From IMG/VR virus record IMGVR_UViG_3300009068_000108, positions 1 through 32,624 of that record: DNA of 32,624 nucleotides; one strand, 5' to 3'. The position numbers and the translations under genes were made by a program. The notes under the pieces are model-generated. The model saw only the letters and a program-made list of their open reading frames with translations, ran no database searches and was not told the origin of the DNA. Shown here piece after piece: positions 11,301 through 18,382 of the stretch; positions within the stretch are counted from its first letter, which is position 1, and each line of letters opens with the position of its first letter. Origin of the DNA: a virus.

Positions 11301-13219
11301 GCTGCAATAGCTGCCTCATCAGCACTTCTTGATACTTCTCTAAATGCATTGGCTAAAGCATTAATACCTTCAATGCTATTTACATTGCCATTCATAGTGC
11401 CAAACATTAATTTTAACGTTCTATTAGTATTATCAACTGATTCATTTGCAGTGTCTAATGCAGAACTAAATTTTTGCAGTTCTTTAGAATTACTTGATAA
11501 AAATGAATCAAGTATTTCGTAAACTGCTATAACCATTAAAATTCTATTTACAAAATTTCCAACTGCAGCCCCTAAATCAACTATTGCTGATGTTAAAATT
11601 GCAACACCGCCACGAGCCTTAAGTGAAGCTTTTTCAAATTTGCTTAGTTCAAGGCCTGAGCTGTCAATATCTTGTTTAAGTAATTGCCAGGCACCACTTG
11701 CTCCAATTAAACCTTGGTTTGTAGCTGCAGCAGAAACAATTGTTTCTTTAGTATAGTTGTCCTGTGCTTTGCGTGCAGCTTCAATATTAGAAGCTAAACG
11801 GGTATTACCTTTTTCTAGTTCTTTAGTCCTAGCTTCTTCAGCCATTCGAACTTTTGTTACTTGATCTTCTAAAGTTTGATACGCCTTAAATGATTCCATT
11901 GTGCCTTTTACGGCTTGTGCGGCTTGTGCATTACCTTCTTTTAAATATTTACGCCGCTCTTCTTCCATCTTCTTAAAGTCTCTGCCATTAACATCAGCAG
12001 TATCCTTGGCTAAAGCTTGTGCAGTTGCTCCTGCTGGATCAAACTGACCTTTTTTACGTAATTGTTCAATCTTTTTTTCTTGTGCTACTACAGCTTTAAG
12101 TGCATTATCTGCTTCTTGTTCAAAATCTTTAGTAGCTAATCTTTCAATTTTTTTCCTGGCTTGTCTAGCTTCATCAGCTTTTTGTATTGCTAAATCTTTA
12201 GCATCATCTGCTGCACTTCTTAAACCTTCTTTAAATTGTCCAAAAGCAGGCAATGCTTGCTTAATAAGTGCTATTCCAATAGCAGCAATAGCAGCAGTTA
12301 AAGCAGCTGGATTTTCTGAAAGTAAATTTATAATTGGTCCTAAAACTTTGTTAACAAGTTCTAATCCAGTTTGTGCTAAATTTTGTAAAGAGGCAAGTAA
12401 TTTATCGTAAGGATTAGCATTTACAGCAGCACCAAGTGCAGAAAATTTATCTTCACCTTCTTTAATTACTGCATTAGTAAATGCTTGACGTTTTTCAAAA
12501 TCAGTAAGCGAACCAACAGTTTTGCCTACACTTCTAGCATATGCCTCGGTTGCGGGTCCAATTTTAGTAAATAATCCTAACTCGTCTAGTAATTCAGGTT
12601 CTAATTTTACAACACCGCGGCTTAAACGACTTAACGCGTCGGGCAAACTAATGCCTAAACTTAGACTAGCATTTTTAGCTACTACTGCTAAACGTTCAAT
12701 ATCTTTGTTAGCAATACCAGCAGTACTAGTTTTTGCTACTGCTTGCAGTGATTCTTGTAGTGAAATTGCACCATCAGTTAATTGAACAATATTTTTACTG
12801 ACACTACCTAAGCTTTTACCAACGCTAGCACCTAATTGATCCGTACTACGAATCATATTAGTAGTATCCATAGCACGGCTAAGCGCACCAAAAGCCGCAC
12901 TAAGTGCAAATACGTTAGCGGCATAGGTTGCGTATAAACGAACTAATCCACCCAAACCTTGGGATTCTTTGGCAAAGTCTCTAGCAGCAGCACCTGTTCC
13001 AGTACCAGTAGCACGCAGCTTGCCGTATGAACTACCACTCATTGCACTTTCTGATAAACTACGACTACCAGTAGTACCGCCAGTATTTATACCTTGTTTT
13101 GCTTCGTTTTGAGCATTTTTTAGTTTACTAATAAGTGTTTCAATATTTGAAATTAGTCTCTTTGTTGAACCACCGTCAGTAACTTCTACATTATAAGTAG
13201 TAGTATTTTGTGTAGCCAT
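5318..13219 (-). CDS. Tail tape measure protein
   Basis: This 2633-aa protein is by far the largest here. I take the ATG at 13217-13219 as start because AGGAG lies five bases upstream. An in-frame TTG six codons earlier would overlap that Shine-Dalgarno site. Hydrophobic stretches occur at about 300-330 (PAALTAAIAAIGIALI), 545-590 (GGVAILTSAIVDLG, MVIAVYEILDSFL) and about 1850-1885 (GGIVGAGLVALLLAAF). Between about 700 and 1750 it is nearly all charged, Ala/Gln/Lys/Glu-rich helix typical of coiled coil. Gene order (after the tail chaperones, before tip genes) and composition make this a confident tape measure protein, which sets tail length and is ejected with the DNA. No muramidase or peptidase motif was obvious. 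It has its own consensus promoter. Confidence 0.93.
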   Translation of the reverse strand: MATQNTTTYNVEVTDGGSTKRLISNIETLISKLKNAQNEAKQGINTGGTTGSRSLSESAMSGSSYGKLRATGTGTGAAARDFAKESQGLGGLVRLYATYAANVFALSAAFGALSRAMDTTNMIRSTDQLGASVGKSLGSVSKNIVQLTDGAISLQESLQAVAKTSTAGIANKDIERLAVVAKNASLSLGISLPDALSRLSRGVVKLEPELLDELGLFTKIGPATEAYARSVGKTVGSLTDFEKRQAFTNAVIKEGEDKFSALGAAVNANPYDKLLASLQNLAQTGLELVNKVLGPIINLLSENPAALTAAIAAIGIALIKQALPAFGQFKEGLRSAADDAKDLAIQKADEARQARKKIERLATKDFEQEADNALKAVVAQEKKIEQLRKKGQFDPAGATAQALAKDTADVNGRDFKKMEEERRKYLKEGNAQAAQAVKGTMESFKAYQTLEDQVTKVRMAEEARTKELEKGNTRLASNIEAARKAQDNYTKETIVSAAATNQGLIGASGAWQLLKQDIDSSGLELSKFEKASLKARGGVAILTSAIVDLGAAVGNFVNRILMVIAVYEILDSFLSSNSKELQKFSSALDTANESVDNTNRTLKLMFGTMNGNVNSIEGINALANAFREVSRSADEAAIAAAEAKRSIQTGNLFDKFKDFASSAWGGDVDSKLADTLSKQILSSIDLARASGVGDKFEAEIKDLLKINNFNTSEVTDALVKLGNEGAKPVREKIKQFGIDISNADSKLQKFKSSVETTTKSYQDYLLSVSSQDPLFKLGQNINNLGVEMETLTQGSFKEFNAALLKLGESPEKIAFFGDAFTTQFIKIRSELQQDSKLLSQFRGQLVEAQKAQREFEDANTSLVFGSPSKMTEQEQLQNLGTKGYSQYVGLKANAQIAAENVQIVADKDSFEKAKTLFVTGMNSAFDKGAELIQTALKNGAELNAVKIARASAQFLTGAEKAREEGKLNQQEFAIRLKTIKSNVDLMLNQDRLIAVIAENTAAVTVANLKDSDNQALKEQAQAQLDATKAFRVIIDKQLKAGQIPNFKAELNAELDWGRPLSELGQAMLKQMVGNATPRYAALAQGMQDVKAAAKVDEKTTEGKVIQGKAEDQKRRLTAEASVTQAMKDQLALKESILGVADETLITTENQKAQEILLKNQAKELADATAAVATAKLATGVINKESVGNAEAILKATQERHIIELDTKAIQDRQKLLQFELQAINRAYEINKANLDVDIARSQVSYNMTMARLGVYAKLSSTSEQFLANETARIELARADEDSAEKLRAIEIDRAKKIDEINKKIDVVGSDSGELTKEMNQVTELAEIAKQKVKIETDGKKDILNLNKQIALVEAKIAERARQYELEQSKAQTNYIEKNAALEKSRMTVSALGDIGGAGSTFATGMTNKALENQQRIAEFQESNRKLNAEENRNNQDAGDKIFALKEAEFKITERLAQTKSLMVQQTEAEKTETRKLQDDLIANKNLQKEIGKEAVRRTELTEEERKKLAAQNEIREHQIKLDTIRLKLAEDIRQVNLNAALETSKREIKNSERLGELELKRSKLDVYAQNNSSAEVYLAKIKSINEEETARLQTQIQISNLQAQTKTATAIAGAQKVANQALTAAGKQTPDQQAAADALITLELSKQTELNNNAILNAQVQLDYKLKSLAVTTEQNIQQAKYNELLRASNDLSTSLKDTFGLFGDKVKAVGEALGETVTRLTESNIRQEKSAKQQLEDEKKLNDLKSNSGADEQSIIDLQNKMADDKKKNNKEELKGDLAAISSTKKMFKEKTAAYKIFAAIEKALAIAQVASNAMVLASKLTTEAGTTAATTAGTAARMPAYITDIWGQTLGKLPFPMGGIVGAGLVALLLAAFGKGGSSKAPPMVTAAQRQETQGTAMGYNAVSEKIQVRRGVFGDENAKSESIDNSLKLIAENSVDGLDYDNKMLNALKGLRDALTESAQALFGVKGLRSGTAFGTVEGANSSGGWFGVSGLFGKTTTRNIIDSGIKIAGTFLDLAKAGSGVIQTFETVSTTTKSSGFFGIGSSSKTSVGTNFGMLDPKAEAALRNAFSYAGDLLYSIGEKAGKLPDEIAKGMAGVSVDELVSLRGLTGEDFSKELSNVVGAILDDATFAIFSEFEKFAKFGEGMLETVVRVIDTNTKVNQAIKNIGTSISGQLTQSLNFSIFGIKTSINLLSTTYDKLTNDISEALVKAADGLDNFLDKVENFRSNFLTEAEQLAPINAAYRKGLIDLGYSADISREELKSLIQNFDLFNPAAGRAGKTTAETYIALLDIANGFDKVADAAESAAKKISDERDGLKRKLDELTLTTEQLRDIDVSKLDASNQALQRQVFAMQDMQTAAKTLQTRLNDVTKTMKSQITSLTDYRQSLMIGDKSTLTAVDQYQLAKKNLTDLYQTATSTTATEEQRNTALGKLQGASDQVLTLSRQLFASGEQYSVDQATVIGIIDATKADLEARKTDAELQLETLKTSNSYLQSIDTASQTTAQLIETYLASVSTYNTAATAAGGNIVGIPKLASGTNYVPYDMLAQIHQGERIIPAADNQQLMNTNMEMVQEIRLLNQRIGDLEQAIVEGAVINAQATDRNTETLSTAIGANADKAIQSARIQTRATIK

Positions 13220-13244
13220 TATATCTCCTAACAGCAACTTTTAT

Positions 13245-13262
13245 GTATTAAAACTTTAATAC
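13245..13262. repeat. Inverted repeat in the leader of the tape measure mRNA
   Basis: gtattaaa and tttaatac flank two bases, giving eight complementary pairs. It lies between the promoter at 13282-13310 and the start codon at 13219. It could be a small leader hairpin or a protein-binding site; nothing in the sequence decides which. Confidence 0.4.
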
Positions 13263-13281
13263 AGGTTTTACCTTAAACACG

Positions 13282-13310
13282 ATTATAACACAAGGGCACT
13301 ATTTTGTCAA
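13282..13310 (-). promoter_or_regulatory. Consensus sigma-70 promoter for the tape measure/tail tip operon
   Basis: On the minus strand the -35 is TTGACA (13305-13310) and the -10 is TATAAT (13282-13287) with a 17-base spacer, a perfect match to the bacterial consensus. It sits after the terminator of the chaperone gene, 63 bases before the tape measure start. The spacer contains GTGCCC, also present at the same position in the promoter at 23104-23132. Confidence 0.88.
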
Positions 13311-13331
13311 CTATAATTTTTATGTACACAA

Positions 13332-13373
13332 AAAAACGCTCTACAACTAATTACTTAGCTGTAGAGCGTTTTT
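13332..13373 (-). terminator. Rho-independent terminator after the tail assembly chaperone gene
   Basis: aaaaacgctctaca (13332-13345) pairs perfectly with tgtagagcgttttt (13360-13373). On the minus strand the stem ends in a run of T, as in an intrinsic terminator. The stop codon of the chaperone gene lies in the loop and its last codons form one arm. A-runs on the other side would also allow it to work in the opposite direction. Confidence 0.85.
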
Positions 13374-13692
13374 GTTCTATTCTGTCTGCTATATTTTTTG
13401 ACTTAATACCATCAATTATGTGTAAAATATCTAATACAAATAGTCTTTCACCTTGTTCTATTTCGTACAAGTCAAACAATTTAAATACAATTGAATAATC
13501 TTTGCCTAAGTAGTTGCCATTCATAGTATCCCAAATATCTGTTAGTGTTCTGTGTATAACAAAACACTGTTGAATTAAATTAGGTAACTCTGAAAACTCA
13601 ACAGGCATATTTTCTTCAACAGGTTCTTCACCGAGCATTTCGCACATTTCAAGATAAGTTTCTAAGTCTACGCCAACATTACTATTTTGCAT
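13351..13692 (-). CDS. Tail assembly chaperone, downstream (T-like) part, probably made by -1 frameshift
   Basis: As a free-standing ORF this gives 113 aa starting MQNSNVGVD, preceded only by a weak AGG. The same frame is open further upstream to 13740, exactly where the preceding gene carries a -1 slippery heptamer. The frameshifted peptide would continue LFYEQVNQIEDILTRY and then this ORF, adding 129 residues to the first 130 of the upstream protein (259 aa in total). The sequence is acidic and helical with no enzymatic motif. Two overlapping genes joined by a -1 shift between tail tube and tape measure genes is the classic G/GT chaperone arrangement of lambda-like phages. The chaperone binds the tape measure protein and recruits tail tube subunits. 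Confidence 0.8.
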   Translation of the reverse strand: MQNSNVGVDLETYLEMCEMLGEEPVEENMPVEFSELPNLIQQCFVIHRTLTDIWDTMNGNYLGKDYSIVFKLFDLYEIEQGERLFVLDILHIIDGIKSKNIADRIEQKRSTAK

Positions 13693-13721
13693 ATACCTAG
13701 TAAGTATATCTTCAATTTGGT

Positions 13722-14129
13722 TTACTTGCTCGTAGAAAAGTTTCCCAAATCTGTTACCTGCTCGCTGATAAAACTATCAAAGTTTGTGGAGTTTTTCATC
13801 AAATAAAGCGCATTTTCTTCGTTGTATTCAAGCTGTAGTTCTGCATCTTGACCAGTTAAATCCACGGGTACAAGTTGTTCTAGGTACTTAAGTTTTAAAC
13901 CTGACCAACCTTTAATACTAGATTTAACATAAAGTTCTAGGAAAAGATCGTCATTAACTTCTTCTACTGGTTGACGATTTTTAAAAGTAGTTTTTGTAGC
14001 CTTTTTACGAATATTTTGTAGTGTTTCACGAGATAAAAATGCTAACTCAATTTTAAAGTCAGGCATTCCGGGATACTCTACAGTTACTGCTTTTGAGGGT
14101 ACAAGTAAATTTTTAAGTGAAAGTGACAT
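13722..14129 (-). CDS. Tail assembly chaperone, upstream (G-like) part
   Basis: This 135-aa protein starts MSLSLKNLLVPSK with AAAGG upstream of the ATG. It reads VTVEYPGMPDFKIELAFLSRETLQNIRKKA at the N terminus and ends with an acidic helical region, similar in plan to the G-type chaperones found right after tail tube genes. A -1 slippery heptamer near its 3' end lets a fraction of ribosomes enter the next ORF. It should assist tail assembly around the tape measure protein and be absent from the mature virion, as known for lambda G and GT. The assignment rests on gene order, size and the frameshift signal. Confidence 0.8.
   Translation of the reverse strand: MSLSLKNLLVPSKAVTVEYPGMPDFKIELAFLSRETLQNIRKKATKTTFKNRQPVEEVNDDLFLELYVKSSIKGWSGLKLKYLEQLVPVDLTGQDAELQLEYNEENALYLMKNSTNFDSFISEQVTDLGNFSTSK
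13740..13746 (-). promoter_or_regulatory. -1 ribosomal frameshift site G GGA AAC
   Basis: On the minus strand GGGAAAC is phased as G GGA AAC in the 135-aa chaperone frame, fitting the X XXY YYZ rule for -1 slippage. It lies five codons before that frame's stop (13722-13724). After slipping, the new frame has no stop through 13740-13693 and runs into the 113-aa ORF. Lambda uses the closely similar GGGAAAG at the same place in its G/T genes. Confidence 0.82.
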
Positions 14130-14146
14130 GTTTACCTTTATGGGTT

Positions 14147-14172
14147 AGAACTGGGCCATAAGGCCCAGTTCT
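14147..14172. terminator. Stable hairpin between tail tube and chaperone genes
   Basis: agaactgggcc (14147-14157) and ggcccagttct (14162-14172) pair perfectly over 11 bases with a 4-base loop. There is no T run after it on the minus strand. It is more likely a partial terminator, RNA-end stabiliser or processing site that keeps the abundant tail tube message separate from the chaperone message. Confidence 0.55.
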
Positions 14173-14184
14173 GGTTAGTTTTAA

Positions 14185-16404
14185 TTAAGCAATATAAGTA
14201 ATTGTTGCTTCGTTAAGTTGTTCAATATCAAAGGCACTACTTGCTGAACCTTGAGCTGTAAACGAAATAGTTGTGGAAACAACCTGTTCCGTTGCAACTG
14301 TAGGAATTGTAAGCATGACTGCTGGCATTTCGATATCTACGCGACAAAGAGCAGTTGGATTACCACCGATGCTTAATTTCATGTAGAATGCTGGATCTAC
14401 TGTTGTAGAGCTGCCTTCTAGCAATGATTTTAACAATCCTGCGGTTTGTAGAGTGCCTGTACGTAAATAGGCATTCATTGTGCCGCTAATTGCACGAGTA
14501 CCTGTAAAGTACACAATTGGAGTATTAACAACACCTAGATTAGCAGGAGTCAAATAACTAACGTTATTTGCAAATGTTAAATTACCACCAGTAATTGCAA
14601 CTGTGTATGCTGTACCGCCGGTGCCAATTCCAGTATCTAATACTACTGTGCTTAGCTTATTGGCAAGATAAGGTGCACTGATGTTTTTCCAATTAGATGT
14701 ACCAGTAAGACTACCAGGTAAAGTATGAACAACTGTTTGTCCAATAAGTGTTCCGGCTGTTGTTGTAATTGCAGCACCACCAAGTGTTGAACTTAGGGTA
14801 AAGTTAGTTGGACCAGTTGTTGCTGTAATATAGTAAGTGCCGTTTGTTACAACACCACTACCAGTCATAACTGCTGTTTGTCCAATAATTGTTCCAAGTG
14901 TTGTTGTAATTGCAGCACCACCAAGTGTTGAACTTAGGGTAAAGTTAGTTGGGCCAGTTGTTGCTGTAATATAGTAAGTGGCGTTTGCTACAACACCAGT
15001 ACCAGTATTAGTACCGGAAAAAGTAACTGTATTACCAACTGCTAATGAGGAGTTTGAAACGCATGTAAATACACCAGCACCATTTACTGCAGGTGAAATA
15101 CCAGTAAAACTTATTGGTGTTGTATTAGTACCTGAAAAAGTAACTGTACCACCAACTGCTAATGAGGAGTTTGAAACGCATGTAAATACACCACTAGCAT
15201 TTACTGCAGTTGCAACACCAGTAAAACTTAGTGCTGATGTAGGAGGTGCAAAAGTAACAACGCCAGTAGTAGTATTATTAGTAAGAATTGGTGAATTGCT
15301 TAGTTGACGTAAAGAACTACCTTTTCCTGCCCAAGCAATACTAGCAATAGCGTCTAACCCAAAATCAATGGTTGCTGAATCCATAACACAGTTATCGATT
15401 ACAAAAGTAGTACCGCCAAGAACAATAACTAAACCAAACTGTTGCAGTTGATGCTTACCGCTGTTTAACAATGAGCAAACTGCTGAACTAACACGTGGTT
15501 GCCATGCGTTAATACCTGCGGTTACAGTATGGGTAAAAGTTAAACCAGTAACTGAAGTACCAACTACGCCGGTAATAACAGCTCCGCCAAGTGTTGTGCT
15601 TAAACTAAAATTAGTTGGGCCAGTTGTTGCTGTAATGTAGTAAGTACCATTAGCTAAACCAGTAACACCGCCAGGTGCTACATAAAGAGCTGTTTGTCCA
15701 ATAATTGTTCCGGTTGTTGGTGTTGAAATTGCAGCACCACCAGATGTTAGACTTAAGGTAAAGTTAGTTGGACCAGTTGTTGCTGTAATATAATAAGTAC
15801 CATTAGCTATAACACCAGTACCAGTATTAGTACCTGAAAAAGTAACTGTACCACCAACTGCTAATGAGGAGTTTGAAACGCATGTAAATACACCCGAGGA
15901 ACCAACTGCAGTTGCAACACCAGCAAAACTTATTGGTGTTGTATTACTACCGCTAACAGTAACAATATTTCCAACTGCCAGTGTACTATTACTGGTACAA
16001 CTAAATACTCCGCTGGAAGCAGTATGTGCTACACCAGATAAACTTATTGCAGGAATAGGCGCTGCACTAAACATGGCGTTCCAAAGAACGCCTTCTTCAG
16101 CATCAATAACACTACCAGCATTACGTGGCCGAATATAAGTACTAAAAGAAAAATCAACTGCTTCTAGTGCAGTGTTGAAGTTACGTTGACCGCGGTTAGG
16201 GGTATCACCGGCTTCATTTAGTGTAACGGTTTCTGTTGTGGTATTTTGACTAAAACTAAATCCGTCTTGAACTTGAATTTCCCAAGTATTGCCTGTGCCA
16301 TAGGCTCCATTCAAAAAACCAGTTGAGTTTACTACACCAAAGCTATTGACGTTTGTAGTAAAGAAGACTCTACTATCGCGAATTAAATTAAATGACGATG
16401 CCAT
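14185..16404 (-). CDS. Major tail (tube) protein with two inserted repeat cassettes
   Basis: This 739-aa protein starts MASSFNLIRDSRVFFTTN with AAGGA seven bases before the ATG. Core segments fit a tail tube subunit: WEIQVQDGFSFSQNTTTETV, FNTALEAVDFSFSTYIRPRN (residues 40-95), TIDFGLDAIASIAWAGKGS (about 345-363) and a C-terminal part with MKLSIGGNPTALCRVDIEMPAV. The core is interrupted twice, at about 119-292 and 391-566, by near-identical Thr/Gly/Ser-rich modules (SGVFTCVSNSSLAVGG; NGTYYITATTGPTNFTLS). Without them the protein would be about 390 aa, a more usual size. The gene lies between the tail terminator and the tail chaperones. The inserts probably project from the tube as surface domains. 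The tube assignment is by position and core pattern. Confidence 0.8.
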   Translation of the reverse strand: MASSFNLIRDSRVFFTTNVNSFGVVNSTGFLNGAYGTGNTWEIQVQDGFSFSQNTTTETVTLNEAGDTPNRGQRNFNTALEAVDFSFSTYIRPRNAGSVIDAEEGVLWNAMFSAAPIPAISLSGVAHTASSGVFSCTSNSTLAVGNIVTVSGSNTTPISFAGVATAVGSSGVFTCVSNSSLAVGGTVTFSGTNTGTGVIANGTYYITATTGPTNFTLSLTSGGAAISTPTTGTIIGQTALYVAPGGVTGLANGTYYITATTGPTNFSLSTTLGGAVITGVVGTSVTGLTFTHTVTAGINAWQPRVSSAVCSLLNSGKHQLQQFGLVIVLGGTTFVIDNCVMDSATIDFGLDAIASIAWAGKGSSLRQLSNSPILTNNTTTGVVTFAPPTSALSFTGVATAVNASGVFTCVSNSSLAVGGTVTFSGTNTTPISFTGISPAVNGAGVFTCVSNSSLAVGNTVTFSGTNTGTGVVANATYYITATTGPTNFTLSSTLGGAAITTTLGTIIGQTAVMTGSGVVTNGTYYITATTGPTNFTLSSTLGGAAITTTAGTLIGQTVVHTLPGSLTGTSNWKNISAPYLANKLSTVVLDTGIGTGGTAYTVAITGGNLTFANNVSYLTPANLGVVNTPIVYFTGTRAISGTMNAYLRTGTLQTAGLLKSLLEGSSTTVDPAFYMKLSIGGNPTALCRVDIEMPAVMLTIPTVATEQVVSTTISFTAQGSASSAFDIEQLNEATITYIA
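14707..15234 (-). repeat. AABB repeat cassette, second insert in the tail tube protein
   Basis: Residues about 391-566 consist of two A modules (SFTGVATAVNASGVFTCVS; SFTGISPAVNGAGVFTCVS, each followed by NSSLAVG and TVTFSGTNT) and two B modules (ANATYYITATTGPTNFTLS; TNGTYYITATTGPTNFTLS, each followed by GGAAITT and IGQT). DNA identity between copies is very high, for example gctaatgaggagtttgaaac at about 15041, 15158 and 15860, which implies recent duplication or gene conversion. Confidence 0.85.
15529..16050 (-). repeat. AABB repeat cassette, first insert in the tail tube protein
   Basis: Residues about 119-292 repeat the same order: two A modules (SLSGVAHTASSGVFSCTSNS; SFAGVATAVGSSGVFTCVSN) and two B modules (ANGTYYITATTGPTNFTLS; ANGTYYITATTGPTNFSLS). 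The outer A and outer B copies are more diverged than the inner ones. This cassette and the one at 14707-15234 are separated by about 100 residues of tube core. Confidence 0.85.
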
Positions 16405-16478
16405 CTCATTTCCTTTTTGTTAATGCCGCTATGCATAAACTAGACATTTATCTGTTTTTAACACTTAGGCATGGTTGC

Positions 16479-16916
16479 TTACATGATCTCGTATCGGACT
16501 TGTAAGTTAATTTCACCTACTGCGTATGGAGCTAGTAGTCCTTCGTCAGTAGTAATCGACTGAATTAATATTTCAGTAGTGGAATAATTTTTAGTTGTGT
16601 CGTATACTATCTGACGGTTACTGTCTATACACAACTCTATGTCTGTTAGTAAATTTTCTAGCTGCTCACTGCTAGTTTCACCGTGACAATATACTTTAAT
16701 ACTAACACCTAAGAATCCCCAAACAAAGTCGCTTGGATGATATTCGCGCATTTCAGTACCGGGCGTTAAATATACGCTAGGAAAGTCTTGTACTTCGTCC
16801 CAGAATTTTAATTTAGCATAAGCATTTTGAAATAGGTTAACGTTATAAGGTGTGGCACCATCAATTAGGTTAAGTTTTTCAGTAATAGCTTTAATAATGG
16901 AAGTTCTACGACTCAT
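16479..16916 (-). CDS. Tail terminator / tail completion protein
   Basis: This 145-aa protein starts MSRRTSIIKAITEKLNLIDG. Its ATG overlaps the stop of the upstream neck gene (ATGA), so the two are translationally coupled. It has the plan of small tail terminator proteins: an N-terminal helix, then FPSVYLTPGTEMREY, FVWGFLGVSIKVYCHGE and a second helix (EQLENLLTDIELCIDSN), ending in a strand (GEINLQVRYEIM). In siphoviruses such a protein caps the tail tube at the head-proximal end and sits between the head-completion genes and the tube gene, as here. Assigned from position, size and fold pattern. Confidence 0.7.
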   Translation of the reverse strand: MSRRTSIIKAITEKLNLIDGATPYNVNLFQNAYAKLKFWDEVQDFPSVYLTPGTEMREYHPSDFVWGFLGVSIKVYCHGETSSEQLENLLTDIELCIDSNRQIVYDTTKNYSTTEILIQSITTDEGLLAPYAVGEINLQVRYEIM

Positions 16917-18382
16917 ACTAACACCGCCCTTAACCTATTTTGTACTTTTTGTTGTGCAATTTCTCTAATTGATTTGCCTATTAACAATTTAGGGTCTCTG
17001 CTTTTAGGATATTGCTGTTTGCCGCCATCACTAAATGTAGCATAAGGATTACGCATATAAGTATAAAATGCTGTAATCATACCTGCTCTGCTTTCACTTA
17101 ATTGTTCTACTTTAACGCTTTCAGCAAATCTACCAGTACGCAGGTTTAATATGTCTCTACGATTACCGGAGCCCATGTTTTCTTTTACGCGTTGCACTAA
17201 TTGAGCGTCAAGTAGTCCCCTTAATGCTGTAAGACTAAAAAATTCGCCTTTTTTAGTTCTTAGTATATTGGGGTTTGATTTAACCTTAGGTAACTTTATT
17301 GCTAATTTTGGAATTTTTAAATCTATTGCAGAAGTTTCGTTATTACCTTTTACAGCTCTTTGTGCATCGTATTTTTTAGATTTAATTCCTTTTAGTGCAT
17401 CGCTAATTGATTCGTCCACATATTCTATAAAACTTTTTGAGCTATAAACATTAGGAAATAATTTTTGCAAATCTTCTTGCGTTAGAGTTTCTTGTAACAC
17501 AGAATTTAAAGCTTGATTTAATTCTTTAGATAAACCCTGTGGATCTTTCATTAAAGAATCTAAATACTGAGTAAAATTAGCTTGAATTGATTTAGCAACA
17601 GTACCTTTTAATCTATTAAAGGCTGCAATTTCAAAGGTTACTCCAATTTTTTCAGGACTAGCTGTAATTTTTCTTTTTAAATTAACTGTAGTATCAACTT
17701 TTACTGATAAAATTTGTTGATTAAGAATTTCTCTGCCAAGATCACTAAATCCTTTTGAGCCTTGATAACTAAATGCTTTTTCTACTACGTCTTTTATACC
17801 ATCAAGAGTTGTAACATTAGAGCCACGTGCTATATTTTTAAATGACTGACTTTTTTTCAAAAACTTTAAAAGCTGACTACGCGTTTGAACTTTATCTAGT
17901 TCTTCGAGAGTTTCAGTATAAGTAGCAATTAATGCTATAGTTTTTGATATGTCTTTTAAATCCTGATCTGTTAGTTGATCAATATTATTACGACGTAATG
18001 GTAAGTCTTGTTCAAACAACTCTGTTTGCGCTTTACCTTTGCTAGCAATTGTTAAATTAGACTGTACATGGCCTATATCAACACCAAGCTCTTTTAGTTC
18101 TGTAAAGTTACTTAAAAAGGTTTTCTTTACACTATCAGCAATTTTACTAAAAGTAACATCACTAATGCCTTTTTGAGCAATTGTTTCTAGGGCTTGTGCA
18201 TACTTTTTATTAAACTGTATTTCCGCTTGAGCACTAATTGTGGAAATCTGATTTTTTATAGCAGCTAAATCTTCTTCTAAATAGTGTACTGCTTTTTTAT
18301 TTAATTCATCTCTATAAGATTTATTACTTTGAATTGCGTCACGATATTTTTTAAAAAATACTTCTAAAACTGTACGTGCCAT
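16913..18382 (-). CDS. Neck / head-tail joining protein with long helical N-terminal part
   Basis: This 489-aa protein starts MARTVLEVFFKKYRDAIQ; its ATG overlaps the stop of the connector gene by one base (TAATG). Residues 1-330 are mostly charged helix. The C-terminal part (LDAQLVQRVKENMG, ILNLRTGRFAESVKVEQL, MITAFYTYMRNPYATFSDGG) resembles HK97 gp10-type head-closure or neck proteins, which are usually only 100-180 aa. The long N-terminal extension is unusual and has no motif I can name. Position between connector and tail terminator supports a neck role. Its exact family is uncertain. Confidence 0.55.
   Translation of the reverse strand: MARTVLEVFFKKYRDAIQSNKSYRDELNKKAVHYLEEDLAAIKNQISTISAQAEIQFNKKYAQALETIAQKGISDVTFSKIADSVKKTFLSNFTELKELGVDIGHVQSNLTIASKGKAQTELFEQDLPLRRNNIDQLTDQDLKDISKTIALIATYTETLEELDKVQTRSQLLKFLKKSQSFKNIARGSNVTTLDGIKDVVEKAFSYQGSKGFSDLGREILNQQILSVKVDTTVNLKRKITASPEKIGVTFEIAAFNRLKGTVAKSIQANFTQYLDSLMKDPQGLSKELNQALNSVLQETLTQEDLQKLFPNVYSSKSFIEYVDESISDALKGIKSKKYDAQRAVKGNNETSAIDLKIPKLAIKLPKVKSNPNILRTKKGEFFSLTALRGLLDAQLVQRVKENMGSGNRRDILNLRTGRFAESVKVEQLSESRAGMITAFYTYMRNPYATFSDGGKQQYPKSRDPKLLIGKSIREIAQQKVQNRLRAVLV

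Noticed and set aside
13217-13237. Longer tape measure start at an upstream TTG
   Set aside because: The extra codons overlap the AGGAG site that serves the ATG at 13219. The same reasoning was used for the portal (TTG at 22209 versus ATG at 22194).
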